DNA of 38,647 bases from Corynebacterium sp. (GTDB lineage Bacteria > Actinomycetota > Actinomycetes > Mycobacteriales > Mycobacteriaceae), in NCBI RefSeq assembly GCF_030530965.1, contig NZ_JAUMTY010000020.1, positions 1 through 38,647 on the forward strand. The letters are read 5' to 3'. This document shows, in pieces, positions 8,434 to 17,453 of the stretch (position 1 is its first letter; each line of letters begins with the position of its first letter). The position numbers were made by a program, and so were the translations under genes. The notes beneath the pieces are model-generated. The model had not been told where the DNA came from, did not search any database, and saw only the letters and a list, made by a program, of their open reading frames with translations.

Positions 8434-9183
8434 TCAAAGATGACTGAGCGCTTCGACGGCTTCATCCGCTGAAGTCACCACCCATGAGGCCGGCAGTGGT
8501 GGCCGATCAACGATAATGACTGGAATATTAAGGCTCCGTGCGGCCTCAAGTTTGGGATAGGTTGATCCCCCGGAGTTCTTGGTGACGACAACATCGATTT
8601 GGTTGTCAATGAGCGTCTTTTTCTCCGAGGAGAGGTTGAAGGGGCCGCGGTCAAGAATGATGCGGTGGCGGGCCGGTAATGGCGCCGACGGTCGTTCGAC
8701 GCTGCGGATGACGTAGAGGTTATCTGGGTCGTCGGCAAAAGGAGCGAGTTGTTGCCGGCCGATCGTCAGAAATACATGGGCGAAACGCTGAGCTTTCTGC
8801 GCTGCCTCACGCATGGTGGAAACGTGGATCCACCGATCGCCCGGCTGCTCTTCCCAGGCGGGGCGATGGAGCGCCAACAAGGGAACGTGCGTCGCACGAG
8901 CTGCTTCATAGGCGGAGGTGCTAATGCGCTCGGCGAAGGGGTGCGTGGCGTCGACAATAACGTCAACTTTTTCGTCGAGTATCCACCGTGCCAGACCGGA
9001 TGGGCCGCCGAAACCACCGATACGGACCTCCCCCGCGGGAAGTCGTGGATGTTTCACTCGCCCAGCTAACGACGTCGTGATATGCCACCTTTTATTGACT
9101 AAAAGAGTAGCGAGTTCTCGAGCTTCAGCGGTTCCACCAAGTATGAGAGCGCGCATAGGTGAAGAAGTGTCCTTAACAGTCAT
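8434..9183 (-). CDS. cobK: Precorrin-6A reductase CobK
   Basis: An NADPH-dependent reductase that converts precorrin-6A to precorrin-6B (dihydro-precorrin-6). Family features are the N-terminal LILGGTAEARELA nucleotide loop, VDATHPFAERIS, the FLTIGRQQLAPF segment and TKNSGG near the C-terminus. The ATG at 9183 gives 249 residues; an internal ATG at 9156 (MRALILGGT) matches the usual N-terminus better, so the first nine residues are uncertain. It lies 35 bases downstream of cobM in the leftward cobL-cobM-cobK group. Confidence 0.94.
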   Translation of the reverse strand: MTVKDTSSPMRALILGGTAEARELATLLVNKRWHITTSLAGRVKHPRLPAGEVRIGGFGGPSGLARWILDEKVDVIVDATHPFAERISTSAYEAARATHVPLLALHRPAWEEQPGDRWIHVSTMREAAQKAQRFAHVFLTIGRQQLAPFADDPDNLYVIRSVERPSAPLPARHRIILDRGPFNLSSEKKTLIDNQIDVVVTKNSGGSTYPKLEAARSLNIPVIIVDRPPLPASWVVTSADEAVEALSHL

Positions 9184-9218
9184 TGAGCCGGAATCTACTC
9201 CGACGGCTCGGTGCCGGT

Positions 9219-9995
9219 TTAGTCGTGGCTACAGGGGATGGTACGTCCGTGGGCGTCGCGGGGTCGGTCGTCAGAATAAAGGAAGCTATCGGGGAACTCA
9301 TCTGCAGCCAAGGTCTGCCCCACGATAATGACGGCGGTCCGCGTGATGCCTTCCGCGGCAATATCGTCGGGAAGTTTGCCGAGCGTCGTGCGAAGAACAC
9401 GCTCATTCGGACGAGACGCGAACGCAACAACAGCCACCGGGCAGTCGGCGCCGTATGTTGGGGTGAGTTCATCGCTGATGCGCTGGGCGTCGTGTGTCGC
9501 CAGATGAATGCACAAAGTCGCACCATGTGAGCCCAATTCCGGCAACGACTCCCCCTCCGGCATGGATGATGCTCGCCCCGAGATCCTCGTTAAGATCACC
9601 GACTGCCCAATAGTGGGAACGGTCAGCTCGTGGCCTAATGACGCAGCCGCGGCAGAGAAAGCTGGGACACCCGGAACGATTTCATAGTCAATATTTCGCT
9701 CCGCGAGGCGACGCGCCTGTTCGGCCAGAGCAGACCAGAGCGAAGGATCTCCCGATTGCAACCGAGCAACGTCCTTGCCCTCACTATCGGCCTTCGCGAT
9801 GGTCTCCACGATGGCATCCAGAGGCATCCGGGCAGTGTTAATAACATCGGCGCCCTCGGGGCAATGCTCCAGAACCTCAGGCGGGACGATCGAACCAGCG
9901 TAGAGGCACACCTCGCAACGCCGGATCAACGCGTCCGCCCGCAGGGTGAGCAGGTCAGCCGCGCCGGGCCCGGCACCAATGAAATAAACAGTCAT
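9219..9995 (-). CDS. cobM: Precorrin-4 C11-methyltransferase CobM
   Basis: A tetrapyrrole methyltransferase that methylates C-11 of precorrin-4. The protein begins VYFIGAGPGAADLLTLRA and carries CLYAGSIVPPEVLEHCP, LQSGDPSLWSALAEQ, VPGVPAFSAAAA and LCIHLATHDAQRI, all CobM/CbiF-like. The ATG at 9995 (258 residues) is chosen because AAAGGTG lies at good spacing upstream; a TTG at 10013 would add six residues. The gene follows cobL by 54 bases and precedes cobK. Confidence 0.95.
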   Translation of the reverse strand: MTVYFIGAGPGAADLLTLRADALIRRCEVCLYAGSIVPPEVLEHCPEGADVINTARMPLDAIVETIAKADSEGKDVARLQSGDPSLWSALAEQARRLAERNIDYEIVPGVPAFSAAAASLGHELTVPTIGQSVILTRISGRASSMPEGESLPELGSHGATLCIHLATHDAQRISDELTPTYGADCPVAVVAFASRPNERVLRTTLGKLPDDIAAEGITRTAVIIVGQTLAADEFPDSFLYSDDRPRDAHGRTIPCSHD

Positions 9996-10049
9996 GAGAA
10001 CACACCTTTTCAACCGGTAGTGATTCGTCAGCGAAAGTACCGCTGCGTG

Positions 10050-11363
10050 TTACATCACCGGTTTTGTTGTTACGAAACGAATAATCGGAAGGGCGGGCCG
10101 CCACGCATGGAACGACCCCAAGGCTGAATGATGAGAAACCTCAAAGCGCGTTAACGAGCCACCCCACTTTTCCTGAAGCTCTAGCACCATCTGCTCCGAC
10201 TCCACCGTGACAGCATTGGCGACGAACCGCCCACCGGGGCGCAACGCCTCCCAAGCACGGTCGACGACACCGGGGTGCGTCAGTCCCCCGCCGATGAACA
10301 CCGCGTCGGGGGACGGTAAATCGTCAAGAGCTTCGGGCGCTTTCCCGTGCACGACAGTGACCGGGTAGCCCAGCGAGTTGGTCGTAATCCGTGCAGCTCT
10401 CTCATGGACGTGCTCAATCACATAGGACTCTGCACCCCGCGCGAGCCGACACCATTCGACGCTGACCGACCCCGATCCCCCACCGATATCCCAAAGAATC
10501 TCTCCTGGATGCGGCGCTAGGGCAGCCAGCGTCAGCGCGCGAATGTCGGACTTAGTTAACTGACCATCATTCGCGTAGGTCTCATCCGGTCTACCCGGTG
10601 CACGACTGAGCCCAACTTCCGTGGGCGTAACTGCCACAATGCACAAATTCGACTGGGCATCGAGCGCCTCAGGCTGACGCGCCGTAGAGACCGTATGAGT
10701 CTCATGTGACGACCCCAAATCTGAGAGCAAATCAACCCGTGCGTCACCCAGCCCACGCGAGCACAGGTAGTCGCAGATATCCGCCGGTGAATGGCTATCG
10801 CGGCACAAGACGAGGAAAGGGATTCCGTCGTCGCATAGTGGGCCGAGTATTTCGACGGGCTTGGTCAAGAGGCTCACGACAGGCGTTGTATTAAGCCCCC
10901 ACCCTAAACGCGCACACGCCAAACTTGCCGACGATGCCGCCGGGATCACAGTGAACGCATCGGGCCCGAGAATCCGCGCCAGCGTCGTACCGATGCCGAA
11001 AAACATCGGGTCGCCGCTGGCCAGGACCACAACGCGACGATCCGCGAGGGAGTCGAACAATTCCGCGATGTGCGGAACCAGCGGTGACGGCCACGGTTTC
11101 TTCGTTGCCTGACAACTATCCGGAACGAGTTGAAGCTGCCGCCAGGATCCGACCACGACATCAGCGCTCGTGATGGCCCGGTGGGCGCGCTCGCCTATGC
11201 CGTCCATTCCATCGGCTTCAATGCCGACGACGATGATCCACCCACTGCCATCGTGCCCCAATAATGGGTTACGTCGGTGCTGGCTGGTGCCGGATAGAGG
11301 CGAATCTGAATCGTCGCCATCGTGTGGCGGGGTGTCTACCGCCCGTAGAGGTGAGCTTGTCAT
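10050..11363 (-). CDS. cobL: Precorrin-6Y C5,15-methyltransferase (decarboxylating) CobL
   Basis: A bifunctional enzyme that methylates C-5 and C-15 and decarboxylates the C-12 acetate of precorrin-6B. Two domains are visible: an N-terminal CbiE-like tetrapyrrole methyltransferase (about residues 35-235, with ADVVVGSWRQLQL and VVLASGDPMFFGIG) and a C-terminal CbiT-like Rossmann methyltransferase with the SAM loop DIGGGSGSVSVEW near residue 290 and FIGGGLTHPG later. The ATG at 11363 (437 residues) leaves 13 bases after the stop of the peptidase gene; a start at 11429 would run back into that gene. The first 35 residues are Ser/Asp/His-rich and not part of the fold. Confidence 0.94.
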   Translation of the reverse strand: MTSSPLRAVDTPPHDGDDSDSPLSGTSQHRRNPLLGHDGSGWIIVVGIEADGMDGIGERAHRAITSADVVVGSWRQLQLVPDSCQATKKPWPSPLVPHIAELFDSLADRRVVVLASGDPMFFGIGTTLARILGPDAFTVIPAASSASLACARLGWGLNTTPVVSLLTKPVEILGPLCDDGIPFLVLCRDSHSPADICDYLCSRGLGDARVDLLSDLGSSHETHTVSTARQPEALDAQSNLCIVAVTPTEVGLSRAPGRPDETYANDGQLTKSDIRALTLAALAPHPGEILWDIGGGSGSVSVEWCRLARGAESYVIEHVHERAARITTNSLGYPVTVVHGKAPEALDDLPSPDAVFIGGGLTHPGVVDRAWEALRPGGRFVANAVTVESEQMVLELQEKWGGSLTRFEVSHHSALGSFHAWRPALPIIRFVTTKPVM

Positions 11364-11376
11364 GACAGTGCGCTCA

Positions 11377-12633
11377 CTATTTTTCAGTCCGGACGAGGTC
11401 ATGCGTTTGGTTATTGACGGACGTGGCACCGTCGTCGGTAATGATCAAAATATCCTCGATGCGGGCACCCCACTCGCCTTCCAGGTAAATCCCTGGCTCG
11501 ACCGAAAACGCCATTCCGGGTTCCAGGATCAATTCATTGCCCGTCACGATAAACGGTTCCTCGTGGGTGGACAGGCCAATACCGTGGCCGGTCCGGTGAA
11601 TGAAGTTGTCGCCATATCCCGCCTCAGCAATGGCATTCCTGGCAATCGCATCAATTTGTGCGGCGGATACACCGGGCTTCGCCGCTGACACGGCCTCCTT
11701 CTGCGCCTGCTGGAGGACATCGTAGATTTCTTGTTGCTTCTCGGTGGGCTCGCCCACAACATATGTGCGCGTGCAGTCCGAGTGATAGTCGTTGAGCGTT
11801 CCGCCGATATCGACGACCACGACGTCGCCCGCGGAAATGATGCGGTCGGAGTACTCATGGTGCGGGTTCGCGCCGTTTGGTCCTGATCCGACGATGATGA
11901 AATCGACGGCTTGGTGCTCTTTGAGGATGAGTTTTTCGATATCGCGAGCGACATCACGCTCAGTACGGCCGTCGCGGAGCAGGCCCGGAACTGCTGCGTG
12001 AACCCGGTCGATGGCCTGCCCTGCGGCGGTGAGCTGCTCAATCTCGTAGGCGTCTTTCCTCATCAACAATTCGCGAAGCACGGGTCCCGCTAGTATCCAG
12101 CGATAGCCGCGATCCTGCAGAGGAAGAAGATGATCAGCGGTCATTGTTGAGCCGACACCCACGGTTCCCGACGGGGTCTCCCCTTCGCCATTCTTGGGAT
12201 TGCTCGATGTCAGCACATTAATAACCAGGTCATGAGGATCTTGTCCATCGACCCAATAGTCGACCGTGACCTCAGACCGGGGAACGTAACTGTCCTCAAT
12301 TTCTCCGCGTTCGACAGCTGGAGCCACTAGAACGGCGCGGTCTCGCGTAATGACCAGGGCTGTCAGGCGCTCATGTGAAAACAAGGGCGTCCCGATGAAA
12401 TATTCCAGCTCGACGCCTGAGCCGAAAACGAGGCCCTCCAGCTGGTTGTCCTTCACCAACCGACGGGCACGCTCAAGGCGGCTGGCGAAGGCCGCGTCAC
12501 GATCATGCTCGCTGCCCGTGCCCGACTGCGCTGCTGGAGAACCAGCCACGTCGTTCGATGAATTGTCGTCTGCGGAAACGTCGGTTGTCGTTTGCGAGGT
12601 CGATTGAGTCATATCTAAGACACTACTAGGCAT
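11377..12633 (-). CDS. M24 family Xaa-Pro dipeptidase/aminopeptidase (PepQ/PepE-like)
   Basis: A cytoplasmic dinuclear-metal peptidase of the M24 (creatinase/prolidase) family, cleaving X-Pro peptides or related substrates. The C-terminal catalytic fold shows the metal ligands in order: Asp in VVDIGG and Asp in HSDCTRTY (about residues 270-285), His in RTGHGIGLSTHEEP (near 348), Glu in SVEPGIY (near 375) and Glu in ARIED (near 390). The N-terminal creatinase-like domain precedes it. The first 45 residues are Ser/Thr/Asp-rich and probably disordered. Starts at 12633 or 12612 are both possible and neither has a strong ribosome binding site. It lies between helY and cobL on the same strand. Exact substrate cannot be read from sequence. 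Confidence 0.9.
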   Translation of the reverse strand: MPSSVLDMTQSTSQTTTDVSADDNSSNDVAGSPAAQSGTGSEHDRDAAFASRLERARRLVKDNQLEGLVFGSGVELEYFIGTPLFSHERLTALVITRDRAVLVAPAVERGEIEDSYVPRSEVTVDYWVDGQDPHDLVINVLTSSNPKNGEGETPSGTVGVGSTMTADHLLPLQDRGYRWILAGPVLRELLMRKDAYEIEQLTAAGQAIDRVHAAVPGLLRDGRTERDVARDIEKLILKEHQAVDFIIVGSGPNGANPHHEYSDRIISAGDVVVVDIGGTLNDYHSDCTRTYVVGEPTEKQQEIYDVLQQAQKEAVSAAKPGVSAAQIDAIARNAIAEAGYGDNFIHRTGHGIGLSTHEEPFIVTGNELILEPGMAFSVEPGIYLEGEWGARIEDILIITDDGATSVNNQTHDLVRTEK

Positions 12634-12648
12634 TTTCGGTGATCGCGC

Positions 12649-15513
12649 TTAGCTCCCCATGGCAACGACGCCTCGACGCATGGCCTCCACCGCTTGCCGA
12701 GCATGTGCGCGAATACCGTTGGAATATCCTGCGGTTTTAATTTGATTGAGGACGTCGATAACTTGCCGACATGACCGGACGAAATCACCAGGTGTTAGAG
12801 ACGTACCGTTCGCCGCGGCGGCTTGAACGCAATACGCCAAAGGCGCGCCGGCCGTCCACTGATGCATTGCCGTGGCCAGCTCGGTCTCAATAGGCCTGGT
12901 CATGGGGAGATGATGACGCTCTTCATCGGTAACGATCTCCTCCCAGAGACGCTCAGTGTTCTCTATCGCCGTGGCTAACGGCTGCGTCGGGACCTCAACG
13001 TCTCCAGGAACCGACTTGCGATTCTCAAAGACGCAGGTGCTCACCACCCCTGCGAGCTCAGCGGGGTCCAAGTCATCCCAAATCTTCCGTCGCAAACATT
13101 GAGCAATGAGCAAATCCGACTGATTGTGAATACGTGCCAGACGCAGGCCTTCTTCAGTTAACGACAAGTCAGCGGCGTCATCGGCAGCTTCCTGGGCCGC
13201 GTCGCTGGAGGTCGCCGCGCCGGGTTCGTCGTCGATGGGCGGATCCACATAGTCCATCTCACGCAGCAGGGCGATCATCCTATCGAACGTAGAGACCAGC
13301 GTATCCGCATCGAGCACCCCTCCCGAGGTGCGCGACCCTGACCGTGTGTCCGATTGATCTGCTATTTTCTCCCGGGTGTGTGCCAATCGGGCATAGGCGC
13401 GGACGAGTTCTTCCCGGTTCTCCCACTTGTGCACTGGGTGGGCACGCAGCTCTTTCCTCAACGACTTGATCGTGGCGTTCTTTCTCACGCGGGCTTTGGG
13501 CTTGAGAGACCGAGGCCGATGAAAAGATTGTCGACGGAACTCGGAACGGACAAGTGAGCGCGCCCGCTTGGGGTGACGAGACACATCTCGAGGAAGACGC
13601 ATACGCCCCACCGTCATGGGCACATTGCCCAGCTCATCTGCATGAAGCTGCCCCACTCGCCCATCTTCCGTGATCACCATTGGCCGTGGATCCTGACTAT
13701 CCGTATCTGGGGTTTCACGGTCATGGTGTCGACGGCGGCCGCGGTAGCGTCGCGACGAATCGTGGCGGTGCTTCTCCTTAGCCGCCTTACCTGCCCCAGC
13801 AGCTCTAACGCACACAGCCAATGCGGGGTTGCGGCCTTCGGGAAGTGCGATCACGTCCCCCACGGTGAGCGAACCGAGACAACGAGAGATTTCCTTAAAA
13901 CGCTCTTTCCGGTTCTCTGCTTGAGTTTTCTTCTCCTCATGGGAGAGGTTTCTACGAATAGCGACGTATTCTGCCAGTTTATTTTCGGATCGGTGCCCGA
14001 GGAGTTCCAGAAGCTCATCATGCTGAGAATCCGCGTGACGCTGGTGAGCACGTCGCTGATGAGCACGGGCAACCACGTCCTCATTCGCCAAGAATTGGGC
14101 AAATGATCGCTCCAACAGGCGGTGTGATTTCTCAACCCCCAGCGTATTGAGCAGATTGACGGACATGTTGTAGCCGGGGCGGAACGTCGAAATCAGCGGA
14201 TAAGTCCGTGTCGACGCCAACCCGGCGACAGCTTCCGGATCCATCGACGGCTGCCATAACACCACGGCGTTTCCAAGCACGTCGATACCGCGACGCCCGG
14301 CGCGGCCGGTGAGCTGGGTGTATTGGGCGGGGGTGAGGTCAACGTGGGCTTCGCCGTTGAATTTGACGAGTGATTCTAGGACGACGGTGCGGGCTGGCAT
14401 GTTGATCCCGAGAGCCAGTGTTTCTGTGGCGAAGACGACTTTGAGCAGGCCGCGCACGAATAGTTTTTCGACGATGTGCCTGAAGGCGGGCAGCATTCCT
14501 GCGTGGTGTGCTGCAATTCCCCGCGAGAGGTTGGTGCGCCACCGGCGGAACCCCATGAGGTCCAAGTCTTCTTGAGGGATGTCAGCGGTATCGGCGTCGA
14601 TAATGGAGAGGATTTCGCGTGCTTCGTCGCGCGTGGTGAGCTGTACTCGCGCTGTGTAGCACTGGGCTAGTGCTCCTTCGCAGCCGGCTCGGGAGAAGAT
14701 GAAGATGATCGCCGGGAGCATGGATGCTGCCTGCAGCTGCCCGATTACGGCTGGCCGGTGTGGGCGCTTACGTCGGCCGTTACTTCGCCGTTCCGCTGCT
14801 GCGCATCGCGAGACTAGTTCTGGGTTGATCGGGGCTGATAGTTCCTGCGTAGCGTCGTCATTGTCCCGTGAGAATAGCGGGATTATGGAGTTTCCTACCA
14901 GCATGTATTGGTGAAGCGGAACCGGGCGGTGTTCCCAGACGATGATGTCGGTGTCGCCGCGCGTCATTTTTATCCACTCGCCGAACTGTTCGATATTGGA
15001 GACGGTGGCGGAGAGGGCGACGATGGATACCGACTCGTCTAAGTTGAGGATGATTTCTTCCCATACCGGGCCACGCTCTGGGTCGGCAAGGTAGTGAACC
15101 TCATCCATTACGACGTGGGAGAGGTTGTCCAGGGAGTCTGCGTCGGCGTAGATCATGTTCCGCAGGACCTCAGTGGTCATGACGATGACGTCGGCGTCCC
15201 GATTGATGGAGACATCCCCGGTCATGAGGCCCACGCGATCATCACCGTAGGTGGCGCGGAGATCGTTGTATTTCTGGTTCGACAGTGCCTTGATCGGCGT
15301 CGTGTAAAAGCAGCGTTTGCCTGTTTCTAGTGCGAGAAATACGGCAAATTCTCCGACGATTGTTTTTCCGGAGCCTGTTGGTGCGCTGACGAGTACTCCG
15401 CGACCGTGTTCGATGGCCTGGCATCCGTCAATTTGGAATTGGTCGAATGGGAAATCGTGCTGGTGGGCAAAGCGGTGGAAAATAGGAAGGTCCTCGGCTG
15501 ACGCTTCGGTCAC
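12649..15513 (-). CDS. helY: Ski2-like superfamily 2 helicase HelY
   Basis: A 954-residue DExH-box helicase, related to eukaryotic Ski2/Mtr4 RNA helicases and to mycobacterial HelY. Motif I is APTGSGKT, followed by TTPIKALSNQKYNDL (Ia), MDEVHYLAD (II), LSATVSN (III), a helicase C domain with AAHHAGMLPAFR and FATETLALGINMPART, and QLTGRAGRRGID (VI). A C-terminal DSHCT-like helical domain occupies about residues 780-954. Two His/Arg/Lys-rich segments (about 483-508 and 573-614) are inserted between the helicase core and the C-terminal domain and could bind RNA. It starts at GTG 15513 behind a strong AAGGAG. Its role is probably RNA metabolism, but the family has no settled function in bacteria. 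Confidence 0.93.
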   Translation of the reverse strand: MTEASAEDLPIFHRFAHQHDFPFDQFQIDGCQAIEHGRGVLVSAPTGSGKTIVGEFAVFLALETGKRCFYTTPIKALSNQKYNDLRATYGDDRVGLMTGDVSINRDADVIVMTTEVLRNMIYADADSLDNLSHVVMDEVHYLADPERGPVWEEIILNLDESVSIVALSATVSNIEQFGEWIKMTRGDTDIIVWEHRPVPLHQYMLVGNSIIPLFSRDNDDATQELSAPINPELVSRCAAAERRSNGRRKRPHRPAVIGQLQAASMLPAIIFIFSRAGCEGALAQCYTARVQLTTRDEAREILSIIDADTADIPQEDLDLMGFRRWRTNLSRGIAAHHAGMLPAFRHIVEKLFVRGLLKVVFATETLALGINMPARTVVLESLVKFNGEAHVDLTPAQYTQLTGRAGRRGIDVLGNAVVLWQPSMDPEAVAGLASTRTYPLISTFRPGYNMSVNLLNTLGVEKSHRLLERSFAQFLANEDVVARAHQRRAHQRHADSQHDELLELLGHRSENKLAEYVAIRRNLSHEEKKTQAENRKERFKEISRCLGSLTVGDVIALPEGRNPALAVCVRAAGAGKAAKEKHRHDSSRRYRGRRRHHDRETPDTDSQDPRPMVITEDGRVGQLHADELGNVPMTVGRMRLPRDVSRHPKRARSLVRSEFRRQSFHRPRSLKPKARVRKNATIKSLRKELRAHPVHKWENREELVRAYARLAHTREKIADQSDTRSGSRTSGGVLDADTLVSTFDRMIALLREMDYVDPPIDDEPGAATSSDAAQEAADDAADLSLTEEGLRLARIHNQSDLLIAQCLRRKIWDDLDPAELAGVVSTCVFENRKSVPGDVEVPTQPLATAIENTERLWEEIVTDEERHHLPMTRPIETELATAMHQWTAGAPLAYCVQAAAANGTSLTPGDFVRSCRQVIDVLNQIKTAGYSNGIRAHARQAVEAMRRGVVAMGS

Positions 15514-15619
15514 ACTTCTCCTTGTCGATGGTCAGTTGTTCATTGTGGTGTCGGTTGTGGTTTTGGTGTTGTTGTGCGGTCGCTGCGTGTCCACGGTTTT
15601 CGTGTGCACAATGTAGCGG
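15514..15619. other. helY-tatC spacer, low-complexity
   Basis: A spacer of 106 bases. Its upper part is repetitive: G/T-rich on the plus strand, CA/CAA-rich on the minus strand. It ends with the helY ribosome binding site AAGGAG (minus strand, just above 15513). I see no promoter or terminator that I can defend. Confidence 0.5.
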
Positions 15620-16894
15620 TTAGAGGACGTCGTCGAAACTGCTGGATTGGATTGTGTCCTGGCCGGGCTTACCGTCGTTGTCTCCAGTGGAATCGTTCCA
15701 CGAACGTGGGCCCCGACGGAGCGCTGCTGCTGGTGGAGCGTGGTGTGAGCCTGAAGTCGGCGAGTCAGACGGTGCAGGGCTCGGCGTCGGTGTGGGCGAT
15801 TCACTAGCCGACGGTGCGCTCGATGGAGCTGTCACAGGCGAAGGCTTTGGTATAGGCCCTGATCCTCCCGCGGGGTGGGCATCTCCCCCGCCGGCGATAC
15901 CTTTGTGGTCCCCGTCGTAAATCGACTCTGCTGCGGGAATAGATGAAGGAGCAACTTTGAGCGGGGAGGCTTCGTCGTCACTCAGTCCCTCCCACTCGGA
16001 CACGTGGCGGGCAGCGCGGCGGTCATGGATTCGAGTGAATTGGAGGGCTAGCTCCATCAGAACAACGAGCGTGAGGGCGAGGACCAGCATGGAAATCGGA
16101 TCCTGCCCTGGTGTGGCAATGGCAGCGAAGATGAAGATCACGACAATCATGATTCGCCGCTTGTCCTTGAGCTGCTCATAATGCACAACCCCAGCAAGGT
16201 TAAGCATGGCAGTAAAGAGTGGTACTTCGAAACTCAAGCCGAATACGAGAATCAGTGCGATAACGAAATTGAAGTACTTCTCACCGGTCAGCGCGGAAAT
16301 CTGAGTGCTATCGCCCAAATGAAGCAGAACATCTAAGCCCATCGGAAGGACGAGGTACGCAGCAACAACGCCCAAGACGAAAAGGAATCCGGCGATGGTT
16401 CCGACGGATAGCGTCCAGCGTCGCTCGTTTTTCAAGAGTCCCGGGGTGATAAACCGCCATATTTCGATAAGCCAGATGGGGCACGCCATAACTAGTCCGG
16501 CCAATCCGCCCATCTTCATACGAAGCATGAACATTTCGAAAGGACTCGTGGCGAGAAGACGGCATTCGTTATCCGCAGAAAATGTTGCCCGGGCCGACGG
16601 GGGTAACGAACAGTACGGTTCTTTGAGAATCTCGCCGAGACTAGGGAGCCGTGGCACGTGGAGAGGTCCAATCGCCCAGGCCGGGATTCCATGTTCGTAC
16701 CAGATAAACCCGATGATGGTTGTGACGGCAACGGCTGCGAGAGCCCGCAATAGCCGTGTACGGAGTTCGCGCAAGTGATCGACGATGGACATGGTTCCAT
16801 CTGGATTCTTCTTGGCTTTGCGAGACACGCGTCCACCCTTGCTTACCGGCGTTGATTGAGTCACGAGCGGCTGTTCTCCCGTGCTTCTGGCCAC
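15620..16894 (-). CDS. tatC: Twin-arginine translocase subunit TatC with long C-terminal tail
   Basis: TatC is the membrane receptor for twin-arginine signal peptides and the core of the Tat exporter. The family pattern is clear: HLRELRTRLLRA at residues 40-51, a first periplasmic loop, SPFEMFMLRMK (117-127; Glu120 corresponds to E. coli Glu103), WRFITPGLLKNERR (146-159), GLSFEVPLF (219-227) and TPGQDPISM (261-269), with six membrane spans. Cys95 and Cys111 in the first external loop could form a disulfide. After about residue 290 a Pro/Ser/Thr/Gly-rich tail of some 135 residues follows, whereas the usual protein ends near 310. The start is uncertain: GTG at 16894, 16864 (GGGAG upstream) or 16828 (AAGGGTGG upstream, best ribosome binding site). 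Confidence 0.95.
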   Translation of the reverse strand: MARSTGEQPLVTQSTPVSKGGRVSRKAKKNPDGTMSIVDHLRELRTRLLRALAAVAVTTIIGFIWYEHGIPAWAIGPLHVPRLPSLGEILKEPYCSLPPSARATFSADNECRLLATSPFEMFMLRMKMGGLAGLVMACPIWLIEIWRFITPGLLKNERRWTLSVGTIAGFLFVLGVVAAYLVLPMGLDVLLHLGDSTQISALTGEKYFNFVIALILVFGLSFEVPLFTAMLNLAGVVHYEQLKDKRRIMIVVIFIFAAIATPGQDPISMLVLALTLVVLMELALQFTRIHDRRAARHVSEWEGLSDDEASPLKVAPSSIPAAESIYDGDHKGIAGGGDAHPAGGSGPIPKPSPVTAPSSAPSASESPTPTPSPAPSDSPTSGSHHAPPAAALRRGPRSWNDSTGDNDGKPGQDTIQSSSFDDVL

Positions 16895-17093
16895 GAGTGT
16901 TCACGCCGAGATGCATTGATTTCGTCGTCATGAGCACGACGGCCACTCTCTTTGTGTGGCTAATGCACCCTTCGGTGGCGGTCACTGTGAGGAGAACAAG
17001 GTTCTCTCATGCTCCAGCTAGTGAGAACAGCTGTAGAAAACAGCTACAGAGAACACAAACGTGACAGTGTTATGACAATACTGTTGTGTGCCT
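16895..17093 (-). promoter_or_regulatory. Structured tatA-tatC spacer with nested hairpins and GAGAACA repeats
   Basis: This 199-base spacer holds, in plus-strand coordinates, ACAGT/ACTGT (17064-17084), CTGTAG/CTACAG (17031-17049), the overlapping alternative AGCTGT/ACAGCT (17029-17045) and GAGAAC/GTTCTC (16992-17006). GAGAACA also occurs as a direct repeat starting at 16992, 17023 and 17049. The two middle hairpins exclude each other, as in an attenuator. None is followed by a run of U, so this is not a standard terminator. A role in keeping tatC expression below tatA is inference. Confidence 0.45.
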
Positions 17094-17369
17094 TTAGGCG
17101 GGATGCTTCTTTTCGTCCTTGGACTCCACCGTCACCGTTGGCTGAGGTGTGTCGGTTGACGATGCTGAGGTGATCTCATCAGTCTTGGTCGCTGCGGCCG
17201 AGGTCTTCTCTGTCTCTGCGCCATCGTTCTTCATTTCTGAAACTTCAGATTTGAAGATGCGCATGGAACGACCAACTGAACGCGCAGCGTCAGGAAGTTT
17301 CTTCCATCCAAAAAGGACAAGTATGACGACTGCGATGAGAACGAGTTCTGGAAACCCTAGGTTAGCCAT
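17094..17369 (-). CDS. tatA: Sec-independent translocase subunit TatA
   Basis: A 91-residue protein with a single N-terminal membrane helix (about residues 5-20, ELVLIAVVILVLFG), the hinge FGWKKLPDAARSVG and an amphipathic helix RSMRIFKSEV, then a charged Thr/Ser/Lys/Glu-rich tail. This is the standard TatA/TatE architecture; TatA forms the multimeric element of the Tat export channel with TatC. The ATG at 17369 has AAGGTG eight bases upstream; the GTG at 17378 is a poorer start. It sits upstream of tatC on the same strand and downstream of pafBC. A separate TatB is not in the window. Confidence 0.94.
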   Translation of the reverse strand: MANLGFPELVLIAVVILVLFGWKKLPDAARSVGRSMRIFKSEVSEMKNDGAETEKTSAAATKTDEITSASSTDTPQPTVTVESKDEKKHPA

Positions 17370-17453
17370 GGTGTACACCTTACGACGTGTCGGTGAGTAA
17401 CGCAGAAGCCACCCCCGCAGCTTTGTCGATGCGCGGGCGCGACTGGACGGTGC

